Under the pieces are notes generated by a model that had not been told where the DNA came from, searched no databases, and saw nothing but the letters and a program-made list of their open reading frames with translations. A program made the translations under genes and the position numbers. A DNA stretch of 7,128 nt, from NCBI GenBank assembly GCA_017473285.1, contig JAFULP010000004.1, positions 1 through 7,128 of the forward strand, written 5' to 3'. This DNA comes from Clostridia bacterium (lineage in GTDB: Bacteria; Bacillota; Clostridia; Christensenellales; UBA1242). Below, one piece after another: positions 1 through 4,889 of the stretch. The stretch's first letter is position 1. Every line of letters starts with the position of its first letter.

Positions 1-122
1 CCACATTTGGTGGATAACTCGGTGGATAACTTTTGTAATATGCTTAAAAATAGGTGATTTTTGAGTGTGACAAAAAGTTGATAAATTGTGGATAACTTTT
101 GTTATATTAATTTAAAATTAAT
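1..122. other. DnaA-box-like cluster with AT-rich flank (possible oriC edge)
   Basis: Three DnaA-box-like nonamers lie in the same orientation: GGTGGATAA at 9-17 and 21-29, and a perfect TGTGGATAA (complement of TTATCCACA) at 87-95. Bases 1-5 (CCACA) could be the end of a further, opposite box cut by the window edge. The second and third boxes sit in a 20-bp direct repeat with one mismatch (22-41 and 88-107), starting GTGGATAACTTTTGT. A 17-bp AT-only palindrome (106-122) and a long AT-rich run follow, resembling an unwinding element. The dnaA gene is not visible, so an origin is an inference. The genes to the right mostly point away from this end, which would fit. Confidence 0.45.
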
Positions 123-289
123 AATTTATCATCAATTATTACAAACAAATTTACGTATTAGGCTTAAGAAAAAACTTGAAATAAATTTAAAAATTTTGAA
201 CAAAATATGGTGCGTTGTTATAACCACACAAGGCGTAATTAAATATCTTGCTTTAATGTTTTTATTATATCAAATAGTAATTATTGCAT
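123..289. other. AT-rich intergenic stretch, no gene seen
   Basis: This stretch continues the AT-rich region next to the DnaA-like boxes. One open frame (88-291, plus strand) runs through it, but it begins with GTG inside a DnaA-like box, has no ribosome binding site, and encodes a low-complexity Leu/Ile/Lys-rich product. I find no RNA gene, promoter of good quality or repeat here. It could be part of an origin or plain intergenic DNA. Confidence 0.4.
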
Positions 290-333
290 AAAAAGAAACA
301 GTTAGGATAAAAACCATAACTGTTTCAATTTTT
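290..333 (-). terminator. Rho-independent terminator of greA, possibly bidirectional
   Basis: A perfect 10-bp inverted repeat (GAAACAGTTA at 295-304, TAACTGTTTC at 317-326) can be extended by two inner G:C pairs. On the minus strand it is followed by five T residues (294-290), placing it just after the greA stop codon. On the plus strand it is followed by AA and five T residues (329-333), so it could also stop transcripts arriving from the left. Confidence 0.85.
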
Positions 334-336
334 GTA

Positions 337-810
337 TTAAGCAGTAATCTTAATTATCTTTAATTCAACCAATCCACCTGGAGTTTTGATTGATGCAACT
401 TCGCCAACTTTTTTGCCCATCAAGCCAGCACCTACAGGGCTGATGTTACTGATAACGCCATTAAGTGGGTCCGATTCGGTGTCGCCTACAATCTTGTATG
501 TGAACTTGCGGTTAAGTTTAACATTTTGCACTTCCACAGTACAACCAACACTCACCTTTGATGTATTAATCTTGTTAGGGTCGATGATTACAGCGTTTTT
601 AACCTTATTTTCCAATTCAAAAATTTCGGCTTCAACGGTTGCTTGTTCTTCACGAGCAATGTCATATTCGCTATTTTCGCTCAAATCCCCATAACTGCGG
701 GCTTCAGCAATTTTATCTGCAACTTCCTTACGGCGAGTGCTTTTTAAATATGCTAATCTCTCCTTAACTTCTTCCAATCCTTCAGCACTTATAAAAACCT
801 TTTCATCCAT
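337..810 (-). CDS. greA: Transcription elongation factor GreA
   Basis: GreA binds the secondary channel of RNA polymerase and stimulates cleavage of backtracked RNA, rescuing stalled elongation complexes in the cytoplasm. The 157-residue product is the usual family length (about 158). Residues 1-75 form the N-terminal antiparallel coiled coil. They contain the signature EARSYGDLSENSEY at 36-49, with the tip acidic residues D42 and E45 that hold the catalytic magnesium. Residues 80-157 form the FKBP-like C-terminal domain with the family motifs YKIVGDTESDP and ISPVGAGLMGKKVGE. The ATG is set by AAAGGAG at 826-820, about nine bases upstream. It is transcribed alone, from a promoter at 944-972, through a leader of about 127 nt containing a terminator-like hairpin, and ends at the hairpin at 295-326. 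Identification is very secure. Confidence 0.97.
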   Translation of the reverse strand: MDEKVFISAEGLEEVKERLAYLKSTRRKEVADKIAEARSYGDLSENSEYDIAREEQATVEAEIFELENKVKNAVIIDPNKINTSKVSVGCTVEVQNVKLNRKFTYKIVGDTESDPLNGVISNISPVGAGLMGKKVGEVASIKTPGGLVELKIIKITA

Positions 811-834
811 AATAAATTTCTCCTTTTATCAATT

Positions 835-860
835 AAAAAACTCAGTTTTAACAAACTGAA
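835..860 (-). terminator. Terminator-like hairpin in the greA leader
   Basis: On the minus strand TCAGTTT (859-853), loop GTTA and AAACTGA (848-842) form a perfect 7-bp stem with a possible U.G closing pair. G841 and six T residues (840-835) follow. It lies downstream of the predicted greA promoter and only about nine bases before the greA ribosome binding site. It could therefore attenuate greA transcription and release a short leader RNA of about 100 nt. The stem has only two G:C pairs, so termination may be partial. It could instead end transcripts from the minus-strand gene at 1079-1336. Confidence 0.6.
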
Positions 861-943
861 TTAGGTGTTATGCTTAAACATTAACTATTTAAACACCATA
901 TTACTATTATACGCAAAAGTAAGTTTTAACTTTTACGGAAGTG

Positions 944-972
944 ATTATACAACTAAAATATTAAAAAGTCAA
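944..972 (-). promoter_or_regulatory. Predicted greA promoter
   Basis: Read on the minus strand, the -35 is TTGACT (972-967) and the -10 is a perfect TATAAT (949-944), 17 bp apart. The start site would be near 937. A dyad, AACAAA-T-TTTGTT (971-983), overlaps the upstream edge of the -35 and may be an operator. Confidence 0.75.
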
Positions 973-1078
973 CAAATTTTGTTAAAAATGTTTAAATTGT
1001 ATTTACTTAATTGTATTGTCGCTATTTACAGTATATTCTTATTAACTTAAATATATTCAAGTGTTGCAAATTATGTTA

Positions 1079-1336
1079 TTATTGCTCAGGTAAATATTCA
1101 ATGATAAACTTGTCAAAATTTACACTTTCAACAAAATCGGCAGGCTTAAACAATGTCATTGAAAATTTGTTAAAGTCAACTACATGCTTGTTTAATAACA
1201 CTGGGGTTGGGATGTCCAAATTTTCACACAACTGTTTAATCATATCAAAAAAAGTACACTCGCTAGGTTGTACACTTACAATTGAGTGCTTAGTTATCTT
1301 TTCGTCTACTAATACTTTGCCCCAAATTCTTATCAC
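1079..1336 (-). CDS. Small conserved protein of unknown function (MIRIWGK type)
   Basis: The 85-residue product begins MIRIWGKVL and contains ENLDIPTPVLLNKHVVDFNK and a closing segment with FVESVNFDKFIIEYL. I recognise this as a type of small uncharacterised cytoplasmic protein common in Clostridia; no function is known to me. There is no signal peptide, membrane segment or Cys-based metal site. The start is GTG at 1336-1334, supported by AAAAGGA ending seven bases upstream and by the family's usual beginning. It is divergent from the DUF362 gene, sharing a compact promoter region, and appears to be a single-gene unit. No strong terminator follows directly; the nearest is the hairpin at 842-859. 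A role linked to its divergent neighbour is possible but unproven. Confidence 0.8.
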   Translation of the reverse strand: MIRIWGKVLVDEKITKHSIVSVQPSECTFFDMIKQLCENLDIPTPVLLNKHVVDFNKFSMTLFKPADFVESVNFDKFIIEYLPEQ

Positions 1337-1394
1337 AATAGTATCCTTTTAGATTAAAATTTTTATAATCGACCTTCTTTATATTTACCGATGT

Positions 1395-1423
1395 AGTATA
1401 ATACAAAATTTAAAAAAAATCAA
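1395..1423 (-). promoter_or_regulatory. Predicted promoter of the 85-residue protein gene
   Basis: On the minus strand the -35 is TTGATT (1423-1418) and the -10 is TATACT (1400-1395), spaced by 17 bp. This predicts a start near 1388 and a leader of about 50 nt. The -35 lies in the left arm of the dyad TCAAAT-AC-ATTTGA (1420-1433), whose right arm is in the opposing promoter. Confidence 0.55.
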
Positions 1424-1429
1424 ATACAT

Positions 1430-1458
1430 TTGACTTATTTGCTTAAATAATATATTCT
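1430..1458 (+). promoter_or_regulatory. Predicted promoter of the DUF362 gene
   Basis: The -35 is TTGACT (1430-1435). The best-spaced -10 is TATTCT (1453-1458, 17 bp spacer). A perfect TATAAT at 1458-1463 is also present but would need a 22-bp spacer. The -35 overlaps the dyad TCAAAT-AC-ATTTGA (1420-1433) shared with the divergent promoter. Confidence 0.5.
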
Positions 1459-1478
1459 ATAATGAAAAGGAGTGCATT

Positions 1479-2651
1479 ATGCGTGATACAAAGGTTGCTG
1501 TAAAAATATGTAAGGAGTACGACACCGATATTGTTGGTACGGCTTTGAAAGACGGATTTGATTTACTTGGCGGGTTAAATCACTTTATTAAACCAAGCCA
1601 CACCGTGTTAATTAAGCCTGACATATACAATTGCACTGAGCCAAATGTTGCAAAAACTACAAACCCTAATATTATAACTGCATTGGCGGAATTAATTGCA
1701 AAAATTGGTGCAAAGTGTATAATTGCGGACTCTCCAAAAGGCGATTTCAATTCTTCTACACTTGATAATGCATATGTTAAAACTCAAATGCTCCAGTCAA
1801 GCAACAATGGCCATGCAACGCTTAACACCAATGACAAGTTCTCGGTTATTACCAATCCTAATGGTGAATATTGTAGAGATATATATGTAATTGACGCCAT
1901 TAATGATGCGGACGTCATTATAAATGTGGGCAAGTTTAGATGTGATAAGAGCTTAGGAGTAATTGGATGTAGCCAAAATCTGTTTGGGCTTATTCCAGGC
2001 AAGTTTAAGCAATTAGTTAAATCAAGATGCTATACACTAAAATCATACTACAACTATTTAATAGATTTATACGAAGCACTTGAAAATAAGATTGTTTTAA
2101 ATATTTTAGATGGGGTTGTGGGTTGTGAAGCCAATAATGACCCACGAATTTTAAACAATATATTAATTGGCGAAAATCCTTATAGCGTGGACGCAACCGC
2201 ACTTAAAATTATAAATCAATCGCCCGAAGATAGTTTGCTATTAAATGAAAGTGTAAGGCGCAACAAGTTTAATTTTAAGTTCCAAACATTAGGAGATGAT
2301 ATTGAACCTTTGGTGTGCTCAGATTTTCATTACACAACCTTCTTAGAAAATATCAAATCTGGCTCTAAGTCATCATTCAAGCGTGAATACAATCGCAATC
2401 AAAAGCGCCCAATAATTAATTCAAAATTATGCAAAGGATGCAAAGTGTGTGTTAGCACTTGCCCGATGAAGGCAATCGAGATGCAAAATGCCGAACTTGG
2501 CGAACACGCCGCTATCAACTATGATAAGTGCATAAGTTGTTTTGCTTGTTTACATAACTGTCCTTATAAAATAATCAAAACTAAAACACCAATTAAGTAT
2601 AATGCGATAAATCGAGCAATCAAAAAATCCTTGCACTCAAAACAAGATTAA
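1479..2651 (+). CDS. DUF362 protein with C-terminal 2[4Fe-4S] ferredoxin domain
   Basis: This 390-residue cytoplasmic protein has an N-terminal DUF362 domain (about 1-290), recognised from LLGGLNHFIKP, LIKPDI, DADVIIN, NLFG (167-170) and ILDGVVG. The C-terminal ferredoxin domain has two full cluster motifs: C318, C321, C324, C328-P and C351, C354, C357, C361-P, enough for two [4Fe-4S] clusters. Such proteins probably act in electron transfer, but the family has no settled reaction. Positions usually conserved look changed: KPN is KPD (46-48), a TTHP-like motif is TTNP (60-63), and the LPKLKTH-like segment is VGKFRCD (to residue 156). These comparisons are from memory. The ATG has AAAAGGAG six bases upstream (1465-1472). 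The DUF378 gene follows 65 bases on and is probably co-transcribed. Confidence 0.88.
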   Translation: MRDTKVAVKICKEYDTDIVGTALKDGFDLLGGLNHFIKPSHTVLIKPDIYNCTEPNVAKTTNPNIITALAELIAKIGAKCIIADSPKGDFNSSTLDNAYVKTQMLQSSNNGHATLNTNDKFSVITNPNGEYCRDIYVIDAINDADVIINVGKFRCDKSLGVIGCSQNLFGLIPGKFKQLVKSRCYTLKSYYNYLIDLYEALENKIVLNILDGVVGCEANNDPRILNNILIGENPYSVDATALKIINQSPEDSLLLNESVRRNKFNFKFQTLGDDIEPLVCSDFHYTTFLENIKSGSKSSFKREYNRNQKRPIINSKLCKGCKVCVSTCPMKAIEMQNAELGEHAAINYDKCISCFACLHNCPYKIIKTKTPIKYNAINRAIKKSLHSKQD

Positions 2652-2716
2652 TAATTTGACGCATAAATCCAACTATCCTACGCAAAATAATGATAATTAA
2701 ATGTTAGGAGATAGTT

Positions 2717-2953
2717 ATGTTGAAAATAATTGCATTTATATTAACCATTCTAGGTGGAATTAATTGGCTAGCAATTGGTATGTTGCAATATGATTTTGTG
2801 GCAGGTATATTTGGCACTCAAGCCAACCTGTTTAGCCGCATTGTATATACTTTAGTTGGAATATCGGCAATTTATTTAACCTGCGTAATAATTGCTAATA
2901 AGGGTAAATTAACCAATACTAACAAAAGAAGTAAGAAAGCAGAACAAGATTAA
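2717..2953 (+). CDS. DUF378 family small membrane protein
   Basis: This 78-residue protein has two predicted membrane helices (about 4-23 and 40-61) and a basic cytoplasmic-type tail rich in Lys, Asn and Arg. The family hallmarks are GGINW (13-17), a DFVAGIFG segment after the first helix, and SRIVYTLVG at the start of the second. The family is small, widespread in Bacillota and of unknown function. TTAGGAG (2704-2710) sits six bases before the ATG. The gene follows the DUF362 gene with a 65-base gap that holds no convincing promoter, so it is probably the second gene of that transcript. The likely stop of that transcript is the AT-rich hairpin at 3039-3080. Confidence 0.88.
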   Translation: MLKIIAFILTILGGINWLAIGMLQYDFVAGIFGTQANLFSRIVYTLVGISAIYLTCVIIANKGKLTNTNKRSKKAEQD

Positions 2954-3038
2954 CCGTTACTGATTATCGTTATTATTTTAGCATTTAGGTTCTTAGATGC
3001 CCGATATTCATTTTAAACAATTAAATAAAGTAATGTGT

Positions 3039-3080
3039 AAAAAATTGTCGAAACAAATAGATATTTGTTTGACATTTTTT
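3039..3080 (+). promoter_or_regulatory. Dyad overlapping the nfeD -35; possible AT-rich terminator
   Basis: A perfect 20-bp dyad, AAACAAATA-GA-TATTTGTTT (3051-3070), is flanked by TGTC (3046-3049) and GACA (3071-3074). Outside these are six A residues (3039-3044) and six T residues (3075-3080), allowing a long stem with two small bulges. The right arm overlaps the -35 TTGACA (3069-3074). It could be a repressor site, a terminator for the DUF362-DUF378 transcript, or both. Confidence 0.5.
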
Positions 3081-3098
3081 AATATATATTGATATAAT
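3069..3098 (+). promoter_or_regulatory. Predicted promoter of the nfeD-slipin operon
   Basis: A perfect -35, TTGACA (3069-3074), and a perfect extended -10, TGA-TATAAT (3090-3098), are separated by 18 bp. This is the best promoter in the window. The start site would fall near 3104, which is inside the ribosome binding site, giving a leader of only about 12 nt before the ATG at 3116. Confidence 0.85.
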
Positions 3099-3115
3099 TT
3101 GATAGGAGGTTCTTT

Positions 3116-3553
3116 ATGATTTGGCTTTGGATATGGGGCATTGTAACCGCTATTGCATTGGTAGTTGAGTTTTTAACCGCAGATTTAATCACTATATGGT
3201 TTGCTGCTGGCGGTCTTGTAACTTTGCTAGTAGTTGCGCTTGTACCCGACCTTGCATTGATTTGGCAATTGGTAATATTTGTTGCGGTATCGGTTATTTT
3301 ACTTGTTTGCACCCGAAAGATTTGTTTAAAACTTTTAAGCAATGACAATGCAAAAACTAATACAGATGCCCTAATAGGCACGAGATTTGTGGTTAAAGAT
3401 GTTCAAGAAAATTATACATATCACAAAATCAACGGCACATCTTGGCGAGTGTATGCCGTGGAAGGCGAGCAACTTGAAGTTGGCGCTGAGTTTGAAATTT
3501 GTTCAGTTAGTGGGAATAAATTAATCGCTAAAAAAATAAATAAAGATAAATAA
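3116..3553 (+). CDS. NfeD family membrane protein (short form)
   Basis: NfeD-like proteins are membrane partners of SPFH/stomatin-type scaffolds. This 145-residue protein is the short form without the ClpP-like serine protease domain. Three hydrophobic segments (about 1-20, 26-44 and 47-66) lead into a soluble OB-fold domain (about 83-145). That domain shows the family pattern: ALIGT, a VNG-W-like KINGTSWRVYAV, then EVGAEFEI and a closing SGNKLIAKKI. TAGGAGG (3103-3109) lies six bases before the ATG. The TAA stop (3551-3553) overlaps the ribosome binding site of the slipin gene, which starts nine bases later, so the two are tightly coupled. This neighbour supports a joint role in membrane-domain organisation or membrane stress; the exact task is unknown. 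Confidence 0.92.
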   Translation: MIWLWIWGIVTAIALVVEFLTADLITIWFAAGGLVTLLVVALVPDLALIWQLVIFVAVSVILLVCTRKICLKLLSNDNAKTNTDALIGTRFVVKDVQENYTYHKINGTSWRVYAVEGEQLEVGAEFEICSVSGNKLIAKKINKDK

Positions 3554-3562
3554 GGAGTTGTT

Positions 3563-4495
3563 ATGACAGGAGTTATTATATTTTTATGTTTAATTGTGCT
3601 AGTTGCAGTTATGTTTATTTTGTCAATACGACAAGTGCGCCAATCAACAGCACGCAATGTTGAAAGATTGGGTAAATATCACAGGACTTTAAGTTCGGGT
3701 ATTCATTTTGTAATACCATTTATTGAAAGATGTGGTCCTGCAATTTCGTTGAAGGAAAATGTTGCCGACTTTAAACCACAATCGGTTATTACCAAAGATA
3801 ATGTTACAATGCAAATTGATACAGTTGTGTATTATCAAATTACTGACCCAAAACTATATGCATATGGTATTGAGCGCCCACAATCGGCTCTTGAAAATTT
3901 AACAGCAACCACTTTGCGTAACATCGTGGGTGAATTGGAACTTGATGAAACACTTACATCTCGTGACACTGTAAATACCAAAATGCGTGTAATACTAGAC
4001 GAAGCAACCGATGCTTGGGGCATTAAGGTTAACCGTGTTGAACTTAAAAACATTTTGCCACCACGAGACATTCAAGATGCAATGGAAAAGCAAATGCGTG
4101 CCGAGCGTGAACGCCGTGAAGCAATATTAAAAGCGGAAGGTGAAAAGAAGTCAAATATTCTTGTTGCCGAAGGTGAAAAGGAAGCGGCAATATTGCGTGC
4201 TGAAGCAAAGCGTATATCTTTGGAAACTGAAGCCGAAGGTATGGCAAAGGCAATCAAAATGATTATTGACGCTAAACCTGATGCTGCATACTTAACATTG
4301 CAAGGTTACGAAGCGTTAAAATCTCTTGCCGACGGTCAAGCAACCAAAATTATCGTGCCTAGCGAAATTCAAAATGTGGCAGGATTGCTTACAAGTTTAA
4401 AAGAAGTGGTAACGACCCCTTCGCCAGAAGCAAAAACTGTTAAAAAGATAGCAAGTAAAGAAAAAACTGAAAAATTGGATAAATTAGAAAAATAA
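3563..4495 (+). CDS. SPFH/slipin (stomatin-like, QmcA-type) membrane scaffold protein
   Basis: SPFH proteins form oligomeric membrane-anchored scaffolds that organise microdomains and often control membrane proteases. This 310-residue protein has one N-terminal membrane anchor (about 2-22). The SPFH domain (about 23-185) follows, with NVERLGKYHRTLSSGIHFVI, a DTVVYYQITDP segment, LRNIVGELELDETLTSRD and WGIKVNRVELKNILPP. A long charged helix comes next (about 180-235) with 11-residue repeats (ILKAEGEKKSN, ILVAEGEKEAA, ILRAEAKRISL). A Lys/Glu-rich tail ends the protein. The length suits the slipin/QmcA group rather than flotillins. AAGGAG (3552-3557) overlaps the nfeD stop, implying translational coupling. 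A strong hairpin follows directly, so the operon has two genes. Confidence 0.93.
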   Translation: MTGVIIFLCLIVLVAVMFILSIRQVRQSTARNVERLGKYHRTLSSGIHFVIPFIERCGPAISLKENVADFKPQSVITKDNVTMQIDTVVYYQITDPKLYAYGIERPQSALENLTATTLRNIVGELELDETLTSRDTVNTKMRVILDEATDAWGIKVNRVELKNILPPRDIQDAMEKQMRAERERREAILKAEGEKKSNILVAEGEKEAAILRAEAKRISLETEAEGMAKAIKMIIDAKPDAAYLTLQGYEALKSLADGQATKIIVPSEIQNVAGLLTSLKEVVTTPSPEAKTVKKIASKEKTEKLDKLEK

Positions 4496-4500
4496 CATTA

Positions 4501-4536
4501 AAAAAATCTCACCAAATGATTTCGGTGAGATTTTTT
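4501..4536. terminator. Bidirectional rho-independent terminator
   Basis: A perfect 13-bp inverted repeat, AAAAAATCTCACC (4501-4513) and GGTGAGATTTTTT (4524-4536), encloses a 10-base loop. A and T runs on the two sides make it functional in both directions. It ends the nfeD-slipin operon (plus strand) and the convergent YjzC-like gene (minus strand). Confidence 0.93.
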
Positions 4537-4551
4537 ACTTAGTTGGCTGTA

Positions 4552-4716
4552 CTAATCGGCTTGTACATAGTAACTACCAGAATGTTGTGTTGCAGGGAAT
4601 CTTTTACCCTTTTCCAAATACAAACTTCCGCCATTTTCGCCTTCTTGGCTATACGCTGAATATGTACCAGATTTTGGCACAACTTCACCTGGAGTCCATT
4701 TTTTATTTTCGCTCAT
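4552..4716 (-). CDS. YjzC-like small protein
   Basis: This 54-residue product starts MSENKKWTPGEVVPKSGTYS, then has an acidic glycine-rich middle and ends with GKRFPATQHSGSYYVQAD. The pattern of an early (F/W)xPGE, a PKSGxY, and a late G-x-x-FP followed by an aromatic strand matches the YjzC family of tiny uncharacterised Bacillota proteins. There are no Cys residues and no membrane segment. The ATG at 4716-4714 has a perfect GGAGG (4728-4724) seven bases upstream, which is the strongest evidence that this short gene is real. It is convergent with the slipin gene, sharing its terminator, and divergent from the ABC operon. Its function is unknown to me, and I see no clear promoter upstream. 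Confidence 0.82.
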   Translation of the reverse strand: MSENKKWTPGEVVPKSGTYSAYSQEGENGGSLYLEKGKRFPATQHSGSYYVQAD

Positions 4717-4829
4717 TATAGCACCTCCAAGTTTATATTGTGCAGTATTTTAAATTTTACTCGTTATTGTTTAAATTCTTTTAGTACTTTTTACATTGTT
4801 TAATCCACACAATATTTATGTGATTTTGT

Positions 4830-4850
4830 TAAATTAATTTTATTAATTTA
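4830..4850. promoter_or_regulatory. AT-rich dyad upstream of the ABC operon promoter
   Basis: Nine-base arms, TAAATTAAT (4830-4838) and ATTAATTTA (4842-4850), flank a TTT centre and form a perfect dyad. It ends one base before the -35 of the ABC promoter, a usual position for a repressor or activator site. In DNA this AT-rich it could also be chance. Confidence 0.4.
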
Positions 4851-4851
4851 T

Positions 4852-4881
4852 TTGCAATATAAATTTTCAATGTGGTATAAT
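4852..4881 (+). promoter_or_regulatory. Predicted promoter of the ABC exporter operon
   Basis: The -35 is TTGCAA (4852-4857) and the extended -10 is TGG-TATAAT (4873-4881), spaced by 18 bp. The -10 ends eight bases before the ATG at 4890, so transcription should begin at or within about two bases of the start codon. This predicts a leaderless mRNA. Confidence 0.75.
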
Positions 4882-4889
4882 ACTATTTA

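Noticed and set aside
88..291. Plus-strand open frame of 67 codons
   Set aside because: It starts with GTG inside a DnaA-like box, has no ribosome binding site, and the product is low-complexity AT-codon sequence.
386..694. Antisense frame inside greA, and similar frames opposite the DUF362, NfeD, slipin and ABC genes
   Set aside because: All are shadows of genes with clear families and start signals, and their products show no recognisable domain.
864..897. GGTGTT/AACACC inverted repeat in the greA leader as an anti-terminator or riboswitch
   Set aside because: There are only six pairs around a 22-base loop, with no match to a riboswitch or T-box signature that I recognise.
1045..1062. Near-palindrome ACTTAAATA/TATTCAAGT just after the stop of the 85-residue gene
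   Set aside because: It is AT-rich with one mismatch, has no real loop and no following T-run on the minus strand, so it is not a convincing terminator.
865..1352. Two overlapping plus-strand open frames (865-1050 and 1011-1352)
   Set aside because: The first is AT-rich intergenic sequence without a ribosome binding site. The second lies antisense to the well-supported 85-residue minus-strand gene.
2652..2716. TTGACG (2656-2661) as a promoter for the DUF378 gene
   Set aside because: No acceptable -10 lies at 16-18 bp, so co-transcription with the DUF362 gene is simpler.
4766..4809. Repeated ATTGTTTAA (4766-4774 and 4795-4803) and a DnaA-like TAATCCACA (4801-4809)
   Set aside because: Short AT-rich repeats are expected by chance here. 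The DnaA-like site has one mismatch and stands alone.
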